From MedAcidi-G1 sp002713545 (GTDB lineage: Bacteria; Actinomycetota; Acidimicrobiia; Acidimicrobiales; MedAcidi-G1), in contig CAXGYF010000002.1 in the NCBI GenBank assembly GCA_964013895.1, positions 1 to 64,000 of the forward strand: DNA of 64,000 bases. Direction: 5' to 3'. The stretch's first letter is position 1. Each line of letters begins with the position of its first letter. The notes under the pieces are model-generated. The model made no database searches and was not told the DNA's origin. It was given only the letters and a program-made list of their open reading frames with translations. Below are positions 16,743 to 25,492 of this stretch, one piece after another. The translations under genes and the position numbers were made by a program.

Positions 16743-17075
16743 TTAAACGGTTGAACCATCTGCTTTGACTTCGACGATGTATGACCAAAGTTCGGCTGTC
16801 AATGGAAGAGGCTCGGGATGTTCATTTGCGGCTTCCATTGCTGCGCGATGCCCTTCGGCAAAATCTGGCGACTGAACCCAAGCTATAAAATCATCTTCGC
16901 TCTCCCAGCGTGTAACAACCAACCATGTCTCGCGGTCATCTGTAGGCCGCATCAGTTCAAAACCTTGAAATCCTTTTTTTCCATCTACTGCCTTTATTCT
17001 TTCGGCGAAACGCCGAGCTACTTCATCTCCCAGATTTTTTGGGACAGTTATTGCATTAATTTTTATTACTGACAT
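16743..17075 (-). CDS. Heme-degrading monooxygenase, MhuD/IsdG-like
   Basis: 110 residues of the antibiotic-biosynthesis-monooxygenase fold with the three residues that define heme-degrading MhuD/IsdG enzymes: Asn7 in KINAI, Trp57 in VTRWES and the heme-ligand His76 in FAEGHRA. The opening MSVIKINAITVP and the GFxGFELMRP segment match mycobacterial MhuD closely, from memory of that sequence. The ATG at 17075 is chosen because AAAGG lies seven bases upstream; an in-frame upstream start would add 16 unrelated residues. Expected role: oxidative opening of heme with iron release. No heme uptake genes are visible. Confidence 0.85.
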   Translation of the reverse strand: MSVIKINAITVPKNLGDEVARRFAERIKAVDGKKGFQGFELMRPTDDRETWLVVTRWESEDDFIAWVQSPDFAEGHRAAMEAANEHPEPLPLTAELWSYIVEVKADGSTV

Positions 17076-17210
17076 TTCTGCCTTTCTGCTATTAATTAGG
17101 TGAAACAGATTTCTGGAGTTCACTTTAGGTCTTCGACGTTGAGAATCGTTAGGTTCCTGATAATTTCTTCTTGGAGTAACATGTATATCTGAGAATCAGA
17201 ATTGGATTTA

Positions 17211-17951
17211 ATGACAAAAATAATCTCATATCAGAGACCTAAAAATATAGAAGAAGCACTAAGTCTTGTTTGTCAGGACAAACACGTTCCGCTAGCAGGT
17301 GGAACTCAATTAAATGCTAATGAAGATACGGAACCTCTCCATCTGGTAGATCTACAAAGTCTCGCTTTGAAAGGAATTGACCGCTCGAACGGGAAATTGA
17401 AAATAGGTTCCATGACAACACTTCATGAGATAATGAAAAATTCCGATTCCCCTGATTTAATTCGACTTTCCTCACGTTCTGAGTTGCCAAGCACTTTGAG
17501 AACTCTGGCAACCATTGGAGGGACGATCGCTAGCGGTGATTCTGATAGTCAGTTAATAGCAAGCCTCTTAGTTCACGACGCTGAAGTCACGATTTTAAAG
17601 TCTGATGGAGAGCTAAGTGTTCCTCTTCAAGAAGTGTTGAGCAAACCAGAACTTATGGATTCGGGAATAATACTGTCAATCGATATCGCAACCGATGGAG
17701 AATCCCGACTAGAGGCAACCGGAAGGACCCCCGCTGATACGCCTATTGTTGCCGTTGCCACCAGACAATGCTCCGACGGTTATCGGATGGCCATTACTGG
17801 AGTTGCCCCAACACCAGTGCTTGTGGATCCAGAAAATCCGACAGTTTCCTTGCAACCTACTAGTGATTTTCGCGGAGCCTCAGAATACAGAATACATCTA
17901 GCCCAGATTCTTGCTTCACGAACCCTCAATTTACTTAACGGTGAAAACTAA
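17211..17951 (+). CDS. FAD-binding subunit of molybdenum hydroxylase, YgfM-like
   Basis: About 246 residues of the FAD-binding domain family of xanthine dehydrogenases, at the short end. Flavin loops are PLAGGTQLNAN (about 28-38) and TIGGTIASGDSDSQ (about 106-119). The second loop has GGT where most members have GGN, as I also recall for the E. coli YgfM sequence (GGE). With that and the AGGxxLNA first loop, this is a YgfM-type subunit rather than a PucC/CoxM type. TTG at 17202 and ATG at 17211 are both possible starts. The next gene, xdhD, begins on its last base (TAATG). In E. coli ygfM also precedes xdhD. Confidence 0.83.
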   Translation: MTKIISYQRPKNIEEALSLVCQDKHVPLAGGTQLNANEDTEPLHLVDLQSLALKGIDRSNGKLKIGSMTTLHEIMKNSDSPDLIRLSSRSELPSTLRTLATIGGTIASGDSDSQLIASLLVHDAEVTILKSDGELSVPLQEVLSKPELMDSGIILSIDIATDGESRLEATGRTPADTPIVAVATRQCSDGYRMAITGVAPTPVLVDPENPTVSLQPTSDFRGASEYRIHLAQILASRTLNLLNGEN

Positions 17952-20872
17952 TGCAGATCAATATTGAGCTCAACGGCCAGGATACAACCATCGAATGCGA
18001 GGTTCATGAAACCTTGATAACGGCACTCAGACGTGAGGGGATGTCGAGTGTTCGCTTTGGGTCTTCATCTGGGGAAACTGGGGCTTCAGCTGTTCTTTTC
18101 GATGGCCTTCTTGCAAGCAGTGAGGTGATTCTTGCATCCCAAGCGAACGGACATTCAGTCGTAACACTTGAATCTCTAAATACAGACCCCTCCCTTCATC
18201 CCGTTCAAGCAGCTTTTGCGGCAACTGGAGCCATGCAATCTGGCTACTCTGTTGGTGCCATGATTCTTGGCACTCTTCAATTACTACAAGAAACCCCCGA
18301 CCCCACCGAAATTGAAATACGCGACATGCTTTCAGGAATTCTTGATAGAGAAACTGCATACGTTAAACCTGTAGCGGCAGTTAAACAGGCTGCAGCGGTT
18401 CTTCGTGGAGAGGAACCAGAACCATTTAGACCATTAATACTCAAACCCATGACTGATGGGGTCAACCCTGTGACAGTGGATCCAGACGATTCCCCTCCCG
18501 AAGCTTCCGATGCCATCCCAAGGTTGATCCCTTCTTCAGAAGTTCCCTCAACTTCAGTGGTAGGACAGCCGGAAGTCAAGGTAGACGCAGTCCGATTAGT
18601 GAAAGGGAACCCAGCATTTACTGCCGATTTTGACATTCGGGGTTTGCTTCATGCAAAGGTTCTTCGGAGTCCACATGCTCATGCAAGAATCATCTCGATA
18701 GATGATTCTGAAGCTCTTGCACTCCCAGGTGTTCATGCTGTTATACATCACGAAAACATTGATCGAGTTAAATATGCTTCAGGGGGCCAGTCTTATCCGA
18801 ATCCTAAGCCCCATGATCAAGTTAGTTTTGATAACAAGGTAAGACATGTAGGCGATCGTGTGGCTGCAGTGGCTGCCGAAACTCCACAAATAGCTGAAGA
18901 AGCATGCAGTCTGATAAAGGTCGACTACGAAGTCTTACCAGCGGTCTTTGATGAATTGGAAGCTGGAAACCCCGATGCCCCAGTGATTCACGACGAAGTT
19001 GATACTGTAGATATTGCTGACAGAGACCGGAATCTGGTTCATCAAATATTCGCCGAAAGAGGCGACGTGGATTCCGCCCTGCAAAATGCTGATCGGACGT
19101 ATGAACAGACTTTTCGAGTTCATCAAGTTCAACCGGCTCCCATAGAGCCTCATATCTCTACAGCTTGGCTCGATAGCGATGAACGTCTTGTCGTCAGAAC
19201 AGCCACGCAAGTGCCATTCCACACACGTCGCATGCTTGCACCTTTAGTCGGGATGGATATCAAAGATGTCAGGATTATCAAACCGCGAATTGGTGGTGGC
19301 TTTGGTGCTAAACAAGAAATGCTTATTGAAGATATTGTCGCTCACTTAGCTATAGCTACCAGGCAGCCGGTACAGCTCGAGTTAACCCGAGCTGAAGAAT
19401 TTTATGCAAGCAGAACTCGGCACCCACAAACACTTACTTACAGAACAGGCGTTGATTCAGAAGGTAATCTTGTTGCTCAAGAACTAAAACTAGTTGGCAA
19501 TACAGGACCTTACGGGACCCATGGCTACACCGTACAGACAGTCGCCGGACTTAGAGGCCTCTCCTCTTACAACTGTGATAACAAACGTTTCGATTGCGAC
19601 GTTATGTACACAAATATTCCTGTGCCGGGAGCGTATAGAGGATACGGAGCGCCTCAAGCTCTCTTCGGTTTAGAAGCTCACATGGAAGATATTGCAATTG
19701 ATTTAGGAATGGATCCTATTGAATTCCGGAGACAGAATTGGGTCAAGGTCGGGGATGAAATGAATATTGCTCCGCACTTAGGTGAACAAGGAACAACAGA
19801 AGAAGAACTCGATGAATATCCGAAAGTTATGTCTAACGGAATCGAAGAGTGTGTAGCCCAAGGAAGCCGTGCTATCGGTTGGCACCGCAGGCATGACGAG
19901 TCTTGGAAAAATCCCGCTGATAGACCGCATATCAGGAGAGGACTTGGATTTGCGTTTTGCATGCACGGAACATCCATTCCTTTTCTAGACATGGGAGGAT
20001 GCAGCATAAAACTGAATGATGATGGTTCATTTAATATGCTTGTAGGTGCCACAGACCTGGGTACCGGAGCTGACACTGTTCTTGGTCAGATAGCTGCAGA
20101 AGTTCTGGGAGTCCCTCTAGAAGATATAAGGGTTTACTCTTCTGACACTGATGTCACCCCTTTTGATACAGGTGCTTACGCTTCAAGTACAACTTACATC
20201 TCTGGCGCCGCCGCTAAAAAAGCTGCAGATGTTGTGCGCACCAGACTCAAAGAACGTGCGGCCATGTTACTTGATATAGAAATCCCCTGTTCGATTGAAT
20301 TGCGTGATAGACGAGCCTGGGCACCTGATGGTCGTTCCGTAAGTCTTGAAGAAATCGCCCTAGATTCTTTGCATTTGAATGAACAAGAACAAATTATGGG
20401 AACTGGTTCGCATGTGTCCCCTGATTGCCCTCCCCCCTTTGCTGCGCAGTTTGTTGAGATCGAAATCGATGTTGAAACCGGTCAGACTGAAATAACAAAA
20501 ATGGTCATGGCGGTGGACTGTGGGGTGGCTATTAATCCAGTAACCGCAAGTGGTCAAGTTGAAGGTGGAATGCTTCAAGCCCTGGGGTATGCACATTGCG
20601 AAGAAATTGTTCTTGATGATAAAGGGGAAATGGTAAATCCTTCATTCGGGCCTTATCGAATCTATCGAGCGGACGAAATGCCTAAAACTGAAGTATTTTT
20701 AGTCCAGACTATGGAAGATAGTGGGCCTTTCGGAGCGAAAGCAGTTGCAGAGATACCGAAAGATGGTGTGGCACCTGCCGTAAGAAATGCGATCCTCAAC
20801 GCTACTGGAGTACGGATAGATGAACTTCCTTTTACACCTGAGCGCGTTCATCGAGCGCTTAAAGGAAGCTAG
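17951..20872 (+). CDS. xdhD: XdhD-type molybdenum hydroxylase with cysteine-free pseudo-ferredoxin domain
   Basis: 973 residues. Residues 1-160 align with the two-cluster [2Fe-2S] domain of xanthine dehydrogenases, but all eight cluster cysteines are replaced: the first four by Ser/Thr (RFGSSSGETGASAV and the later ASSEV), then QSGYS for QCGFC and LDRETAY for LCRCTGY. Residues from about 205 on form a complete molybdopterin-binding part with IGGGFGAKQE, GAYRGYGAPQ, GATDLGTGAD and the catalytic Glu in AVAEIPKDG near the C-terminus. As I recall, E. coli XdhD has the same cysteine-free N-terminus, so this is the XdhD family and not a decayed gene. XdhD is a predicted labile-selenium hydroxylase. 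Its gene sits with YgfM-, XdhC-, YqeB- and YqeC-type genes. Substrate probably a purine-like heterocycle. Confidence 0.88.
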   Translation: MQINIELNGQDTTIECEVHETLITALRREGMSSVRFGSSSGETGASAVLFDGLLASSEVILASQANGHSVVTLESLNTDPSLHPVQAAFAATGAMQSGYSVGAMILGTLQLLQETPDPTEIEIRDMLSGILDRETAYVKPVAAVKQAAAVLRGEEPEPFRPLILKPMTDGVNPVTVDPDDSPPEASDAIPRLIPSSEVPSTSVVGQPEVKVDAVRLVKGNPAFTADFDIRGLLHAKVLRSPHAHARIISIDDSEALALPGVHAVIHHENIDRVKYASGGQSYPNPKPHDQVSFDNKVRHVGDRVAAVAAETPQIAEEACSLIKVDYEVLPAVFDELEAGNPDAPVIHDEVDTVDIADRDRNLVHQIFAERGDVDSALQNADRTYEQTFRVHQVQPAPIEPHISTAWLDSDERLVVRTATQVPFHTRRMLAPLVGMDIKDVRIIKPRIGGGFGAKQEMLIEDIVAHLAIATRQPVQLELTRAEEFYASRTRHPQTLTYRTGVDSEGNLVAQELKLVGNTGPYGTHGYTVQTVAGLRGLSSYNCDNKRFDCDVMYTNIPVPGAYRGYGAPQALFGLEAHMEDIAIDLGMDPIEFRRQNWVKVGDEMNIAPHLGEQGTTEEELDEYPKVMSNGIEECVAQGSRAIGWHRRHDESWKNPADRPHIRRGLGFAFCMHGTSIPFLDMGGCSIKLNDDGSFNMLVGATDLGTGADTVLGQIAAEVLGVPLEDIRVYSSDTDVTPFDTGAYASSTTYISGAAAKKAADVVRTRLKERAAMLLDIEIPCSIELRDRRAWAPDGRSVSLEEIALDSLHLNEQEQIMGTGSHVSPDCPPPFAAQFVEIEIDVETGQTEITKMVMAVDCGVAINPVTASGQVEGGMLQALGYAHCEEIVLDDKGEMVNPSFGPYRIYRADEMPKTEVFLVQTMEDSGPFGAKAVAEIPKDGVAPAVRNAILNATGVRIDELPFTPERVHRALKGS

Positions 20873-20874
20873 AG

Positions 20875-22206
20875 ATGCCCTCAAAGGGCGGCCTCATAAT
20901 TCAACCTACTTGGTTGATTTCTGAACCTTCAAAAGAACCCAAACAAAATTGGGGTGTACGCGTATACGACGGAAAAATTCAGTCCGTTGCCCCAAATGAA
21001 GAATTGGAAATCGAGTTTTCCAAAGATGAAATCTTTTTAGCTAAAGACAAAGTGCTTATGCCTGGTTTCGTTAATGGACACATGCATATGTATGGGGTTT
21101 TGGCACATGGCATACCTATGAAATCTGCTCCTGCAGATTTCTGGTCGTTTCTGGAAAAATTTTGGTGGCCTTTGGTCGAAGACAAAATTGATCATGAAAT
21201 GATTTCCTCTGCAACCGAATGGCTGTGCAGTGAAATGCTTTTAAGTGGAACAACGACATTTTGCGACGTATTAGAAGCTCCTCTATCACTTCCGGACTCG
21301 CTCTTACTCGAAAAGGAAATCATAGAAAAACGTGGCCTTAGAGCTTTACTCAGTTTCGAAGCTAATGAAAGGTCAGGTACACAAGTCGCCCAAAAAGGAA
21401 TCGAAGAAAATATTCGCTTGATTGAAAAAAACGTTGAGGGTGGTCTTGTGTCGGGATTTATGAGTGTTCATACAACATTCACTTGCTCTGATGACTTTCT
21501 TAAACAGGCGTTTGAACTCGCAGAGGCAAACAACGTTATGTTTCATGCCCACTGCAATGAAGGTGCCTATGAGGGAGACTGGTGTGAAAAAACTTTTGGA
21601 CACCGAACTTTCGAGCATTACGAAAAACTTGGAATAAACGGCCCGCGATTTCTGGCTTCACAGTGTGTCCATCTATCCGAAAAGGAAATTGAATTAATCT
21701 CATCTTCCGGAACGCGTTGTGTTCATATGCCTTTGTCTAACTGTGAAGTTGGAGGTGGAATAGCTCCTATTCCTGAGCTGCTTGAAAAAGATGTGTGTAT
21801 CTCTCTGGGAAGTGACGGGTACATAAATGATATGTTTGAGGTAATGCGTGGTGCTTTTCTTATCCACAAAGCGCGCCTTCAAGACCCTGGGACTATGAGG
21901 GCGGACCAAGTTTTTGAAATGGCAACTCTCCAGGGAGCCAAAGCTCTGGGACTTGAGAATGTCGGTACTTTGGAACCAGGTTTTGTAGCTGACCTCCAAT
22001 TAATTGACGCTAACTTTCCAACTCCCTTAAGTGAAGAAAATCTGATCGAACAAGTGATACTTCATCGATCTGGTAATCATGTCGACTCTGTGATGATTGA
22101 TGGAAAATGGAAGTTAAGAAATGGTGAGATTCTTGGGGTCGATCTTGAAAAGCAAAGAGAGTCAGTTCATCGGCAAGCTAAACGCCTTTGGGGTAAAAAT
22201 GAGTAA
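20875..22206 (+). CDS. SsnA/chlorohydrolase-type amidohydrolase
   Basis: 443 residues, two bases after xdhD. Metal ligands: VNGHMHMYGVL (HxH), FHAHCNEGAYEG and the His of QCVHLSE, with the catalytic Asp in ISLGSDGYINDMFE. The composite sandwich closes with LEPGFVADLQLID and VMIDGKW. The SLGSDG-x4-DMFE and MPLSNCEVGGGI segments resemble SsnA-type enzymes but differ from the true SsnA at 28533-29585. It probably hydrolyses an amino, halo or ring C-N bond of the product of the adjacent hydroxylase. The next gene, xdhC, overlaps its stop by eight bases. Confidence 0.87.
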   Translation: MPSKGGLIIQPTWLISEPSKEPKQNWGVRVYDGKIQSVAPNEELEIEFSKDEIFLAKDKVLMPGFVNGHMHMYGVLAHGIPMKSAPADFWSFLEKFWWPLVEDKIDHEMISSATEWLCSEMLLSGTTTFCDVLEAPLSLPDSLLLEKEIIEKRGLRALLSFEANERSGTQVAQKGIEENIRLIEKNVEGGLVSGFMSVHTTFTCSDDFLKQAFELAEANNVMFHAHCNEGAYEGDWCEKTFGHRTFEHYEKLGINGPRFLASQCVHLSEKEIELISSSGTRCVHMPLSNCEVGGGIAPIPELLEKDVCISLGSDGYINDMFEVMRGAFLIHKARLQDPGTMRADQVFEMATLQGAKALGLENVGTLEPGFVADLQLIDANFPTPLSEENLIEQVILHRSGNHVDSVMIDGKWKLRNGEILGVDLEKQRESVHRQAKRLWGKNE

Positions 22207-23002
22207 AAAGAATCTAAGTAAGGGTGTCGATGAAACTCGGATACTGAGCAAACTCAATGAACTCGTTGATGAAGGAAATACTGTTGTACTGGCAACCGTT
22301 GTGGAAACTTCTCGATCTGTACCACGTCATTCGGGAGCAAAAATGTTGATACTTTCTGACTCTCATCAAATTGGAACCATAGGTGGTGGAGAAATGGAAG
22401 CGCGGGTGATAAAAGAAGCCTGTGCCTGCATGGACGACGGTACTTCAATTCTGCTGAACTATGAGCTAGTTGATCCAGTAGCTGGAGATCCAGGTGTTTG
22501 TGGTGGAACGGTTACTATTCATTTGGAGACCTATATGCCCAATTCTAAAATTCTAATCATCGGGTGCGGCCATGTTGGAAGGGCCGTAGCGGAACTTGCT
22601 AGCTGGTTGGGCTATCACGTCGTCGCAACCGACGACCGTGAGGAGCTTGCCGAGGGTGTAACGGGGGCGGATCTTGTTATCGCCGGCTCAATCGAAGATG
22701 CTTTAAAGCAGGTCAATTTGACCGATCGAGATCATGTAGTAGCAGTTACGCGCAATGCCGAATTGGATATCCAAAACCTTCCTCATCTACTTTCTACTGA
22801 AGCAAAATCAATTGGAGTGATGGGAAGTTCTAGACGATGGGAAACAACTCGTTCTTCGCTATCATCAGCTGGCATTTCTGAACAAGATCTTTCCAGAATA
22901 ACCTCCCCTATCGGATTAGATTTAAATGCCGAGACTCCGCAAGAAATAGCTATTTCTATCGTGTCCCAAATCATCGAAAAAGATAATGCTAGTAACAACT
23001 AA
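22199..23002 (+). CDS. xdhC: XdhC/CoxF family molybdenum-hydroxylase maturation factor
   Basis: 267 residues starting at the ATG at 22199, inside the previous stop (ATGAGTAA); an earlier in-frame start would lie inside the upstream gene. An N-terminal XdhC_CoxI domain has PRHSGAKML, TIGGGEMEARVI and PGVCGGTVTIHLE. A Rossmann domain starts at LIIGCGHVGRAVAE (about 124-137). XdhC proteins bind and insert Moco after terminal sulfuration; in selenium-dependent systems the inserted cofactor is expected to carry selenium instead. It stands directly before yqeB and yqeC, which supports the second role. Confidence 0.9.
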   Translation: MSKKNLSKGVDETRILSKLNELVDEGNTVVLATVVETSRSVPRHSGAKMLILSDSHQIGTIGGGEMEARVIKEACACMDDGTSILLNYELVDPVAGDPGVCGGTVTIHLETYMPNSKILIIGCGHVGRAVAELASWLGYHVVATDDREELAEGVTGADLVIAGSIEDALKQVNLTDRDHVVAVTRNAELDIQNLPHLLSTEAKSIGVMGSSRRWETTRSSLSSAGISEQDLSRITSPIGLDLNAETPQEIAISIVSQIIEKDNASNN

Positions 23003-23004
23003 TT

Positions 23005-23808
23005 GTGATTTCTGATTATCTTTGTTTAATTCGTGGAGGTGGCGACCTGGGAACCGGTGTTGCTCTTCAGTTAAAAAGAAAAGGAATGCCTGTAGTCGTA
23101 TTTGATTTAGAAAACCCTTTGGCAGTGCGAAGAAAAGTTTCACTTTCATCAGCAATCATCGACAAAAAAATAGAAATAGAAGAAATAACAGGCAAAAAAG
23201 TTGACGACCTTTCAAATGTTGATGACTTTAAGTTTACTAACGTTGTTCCAGTTCTAATCAGCGACATTCTCCCAACTTTTCCTATTTCCGTGATTGTTGA
23301 TGCCAGAATGCAGAAAAAACCTATGGACACGAAGATTGATGATGCCGAACTAGTCGTTGCTCTTGGGCCTGGCTTCTTTGCGGGCAAGGACTGCCATGCT
23401 GTTATCGAGACCATGCGCGGACCAGATCTGGGGAAAGTCATTTGGAATGGCCATGCAGAAAAAGATACAGGAATTCCGGGTGAAGTTGGAGGGCTTACGA
23501 GTGAACGTCTGTTGCGTTCTCCTTCTAATGGAAAAATTCACTGGATAAAAAACATAGGCGATTTAGTCAAAAAAGATGAAGTAATTGGCTCCGTAGGAGA
23601 TAGTTGTATAGTTGCCGGAACTGGCGGACTGATTCGTGGAATGATTAAAGAGGGCATGCTGCTAGAAGCTGGCATGAAGATCGGAGATATCGACCCGAGA
23701 GGTACAAATGTTGATGTAAACAAAGTTTCTGACAAGGCTCTAGCAGTTGGAAACGGCGTAACGGAAGCTGTAACTAAATGGTTAGAAAAAAACGAATCGA
23801 ACCTTTAG
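23005..23808 (+). CDS. yqeB: YqeB/EF2563 family selenium-dependent molybdenum hydroxylase accessory protein
   Basis: 267 residues, GTG start two bases after xdhC. Marks of the EF2563/YqeB family are an N-terminal Rossmann segment CLIRGGGDLGTGVALQLKR, EDPLAVRR-type FDLENPLAVRRKVS, DARMQKKPMDT, ALGPGFFAGKDCHAVIETMRG and a biotinyl-like C-terminal hammerhead (KKDEVIGSVGD). Comparative genomics (Haft and Self) tied this family to selD and to hydroxylases with a labile, non-selenocysteine selenium. It probably takes part in moving or inserting selenium at the Mo site. yqeC overlaps its end by 31 bases. Confidence 0.9.
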   Translation: MISDYLCLIRGGGDLGTGVALQLKRKGMPVVVFDLENPLAVRRKVSLSSAIIDKKIEIEEITGKKVDDLSNVDDFKFTNVVPVLISDILPTFPISVIVDARMQKKPMDTKIDDAELVVALGPGFFAGKDCHAVIETMRGPDLGKVIWNGHAEKDTGIPGEVGGLTSERLLRSPSNGKIHWIKNIGDLVKKDEVIGSVGDSCIVAGTGGLIRGMIKEGMLLEAGMKIGDIDPRGTNVDVNKVSDKALAVGNGVTEAVTKWLEKNESNL

Positions 23809-24515
23809 AGGTTCATAAGGCTGTAGAAAATCTAGAAATAAAAGAAGGTGAGATAGTTGCTCTAGTCGGAGGCGGGGGAAAATCAACTCTTCTCAAAGCT
23901 CTTGGAGAAATTCACGGAAAAGGCACGATTTTAACTACTACAACCAAAATGGGGAGTGACCAAACAGGAGAAGCAACTTTACTTGTTAGCCCTTCCGAAA
24001 AGGAGCTTGTCAGAGCTTTAGGCGGAACTCCTCCTGTTCTAATATGGGATCGCGTCGAGGGTGAAAAAGCTTTCGGAGTTGACCCTTCACTGCCCAAAAG
24101 CTGGCTACCCGAAGCAACCAGAATCATTGTTGAAGCAGATGGGGCAAGGCGACACCCTGCTAAGGCTCCCGCGCCTTACGAACCTGTTTTACCCTTAGGT
24201 GCAACAACAGTCATTGCAGTGATCGGCGCTGATGCAATTGATCGAGTTATTGAAGATCAATGTCATAGACCCCTAAGAGTCGCTGCAGTAGTTAATTGCT
24301 CTCCTTATGAAAGACTCACCCCCCAAAGGGCTGCCGCTCTTTTACTTGATCCGAACGGATCTAAAAAAGGGTTAGAAAATGGAATGCGATACGTTATAGC
24401 AATTACGAAGGTTTCTACTAAAAATCAAAATATTGTTGAACGTTTAGTTGAGGAACTTCAGAGTTTTGACCCAGAAGTTGAAATTTCTCTAGTTCTAAGT
24501 CATAACAAAGGATAG
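23778..24515 (+). CDS. yqeC: YqeC family putative selenium-dependent hydroxylase accessory protein
   Basis: 245 residues. A P-loop-like start (IVALVGGGGKSTLLKALGEI) is followed by ILTTTTKMGSDQ, IVEADGARRHPAKAPAPYEPVLP and VIAVIGADAIDR, the hallmark segments of YqeC. The family is restricted largely to genomes with labile-selenium molybdenum hydroxylases, and its biochemical role is unsettled. The ATG at 23778 lies 31 bases inside yqeB, which implies translational coupling. With XdhC and YqeB this is a full three-protein maturation set. A MocA-type cytidylyltransferase and SelD are not in the window. Confidence 0.9.
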   Translation: MVRKKRIEPLEVHKAVENLEIKEGEIVALVGGGGKSTLLKALGEIHGKGTILTTTTKMGSDQTGEATLLVSPSEKELVRALGGTPPVLIWDRVEGEKAFGVDPSLPKSWLPEATRIIVEADGARRHPAKAPAPYEPVLPLGATTVIAVIGADAIDRVIEDQCHRPLRVAAVVNCSPYERLTPQRAAALLLDPNGSKKGLENGMRYVIAITKVSTKNQNIVERLVEELQSFDPEVEISLVLSHNKG

Positions 24516-24524
24516 GTTTCTTAG

Positions 24525-25490
24525 ATGATTCCAGGAAGTGTCAATCTTATCCCAGAGACTTCAGTTGACTCAATGCGCGATTTAGCTATCAGATCTGAAA
24601 AGTTGGGTTTTGAACGCTGTTGGGTGTATGACGAAGGTTTAGCAACTCGAGATGTTTACGTCACCATGACTGCGATTCTGCGAGCTACTGAAAAATTAGT
24701 GGTTGGTCCCGGTATTACGAATTCTTACACCCGTCATCCGGGTCAGACTGCTGCTGCTATAGCTTCACTCGATGAAATGTCTAACGGTCGTGCTTTTTTA
24801 GGAATAGGAGCCGGTGGAAGTTTAACTTTGGATCCTCTTGGAATCGAGCGTTACAAGCCTATCGAAACTGTTCGTCAAACTATCTCTGCCTGTCGGCAGT
24901 TGTTCGCTGGTAAAAAAGTTGATTTGGAGGCACCAGTATTTTCTTTCAAATCGGCAGAATTAAATTACGGAAGATCTGATATTGAAATTTGGTTGGCTGG
25001 ACGTGGCCCTAAAATGCTTGACCTCGGTGGTTATGCTGCAGATGGGGTGATGTTGGATTTTATTTTCAAACCTTCACTCGGTGAGTATGTGGAGAAGATA
25101 AGGATGGGCGCTAAACGTGGAAACAACAATCCGAAAATTTGTTATTCAACAATGATCGTTACTGACGATGAATCTCTTGAAATTGTTAGACCTCATATGA
25201 CATACCGTCTGGTGGACTCGCCCAAGACGGTGCTCGATGAGTTGGGTGTTACCGAAAAAGATGTTTCGAATATCCGTAGTTCCCTTGCTGATGGCCTTGA
25301 AGCAGCAGCCGAATACGTGTCTGATGATTGGGTTCTACCTTTTGTGATCTCTGGAAGTATTAGCGAATGTACTGACGAGCTTGCTCGTCTTGTTGAAATG
25401 CATGGTTTTAAAGAATTCATGATTCCTGTATTTGAACCTGAAAGCGGAGTTTCTTTACTTGAAACAACAGCTCAGGTCATTGGAGGTTGA
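24525..25490 (+). CDS. LLM-class flavin/F420-dependent oxidoreductase (paralogue of 8351-9313)
   Basis: 321 residues, nine bases after yqeC and in the same direction. It has VNLIPETSVDSM, ERCWVYDEGLATRD, VGPGITNSYTRHP, GRAFLGIGAGGSLTLDPLGIERYKP and LNYGRSDIEIWLAGRGPKM. The first 180 residues are strikingly similar to the product of 8351-9313. Its position at the end of a molybdenum-hydroxylase operon suggests that it acts on the same heterocyclic compound, using F420H2 or FMN. Cofactor choice cannot be read with certainty. Confidence 0.85.
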   Translation: MIPGSVNLIPETSVDSMRDLAIRSEKLGFERCWVYDEGLATRDVYVTMTAILRATEKLVVGPGITNSYTRHPGQTAAAIASLDEMSNGRAFLGIGAGGSLTLDPLGIERYKPIETVRQTISACRQLFAGKKVDLEAPVFSFKSAELNYGRSDIEIWLAGRGPKMLDLGGYAADGVMLDFIFKPSLGEYVEKIRMGAKRGNNNPKICYSTMIVTDDESLEIVRPHMTYRLVDSPKTVLDELGVTEKDVSNIRSSLADGLEAAAEYVSDDWVLPFVISGSISECTDELARLVEMHGFKEFMIPVFEPESGVSLLETTAQVIGG

Positions 25491-25492
25491 TA

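Noticed and set aside
17076..17210. Short inverted repeat TCTGA-gaa-TCAGA before ygfM as an operator
   Set aside because: Five base pairs with a three-base loop is easily found by chance, and no second copy is seen.
17951..18430. Frameshift or pseudogene as the explanation for the missing Fe-S cysteines
   Set aside because: The frame is continuous, framework residues between the ligands are kept, and the downstream Mo domain is complete. E. coli XdhD, as recalled, shows the same feature.
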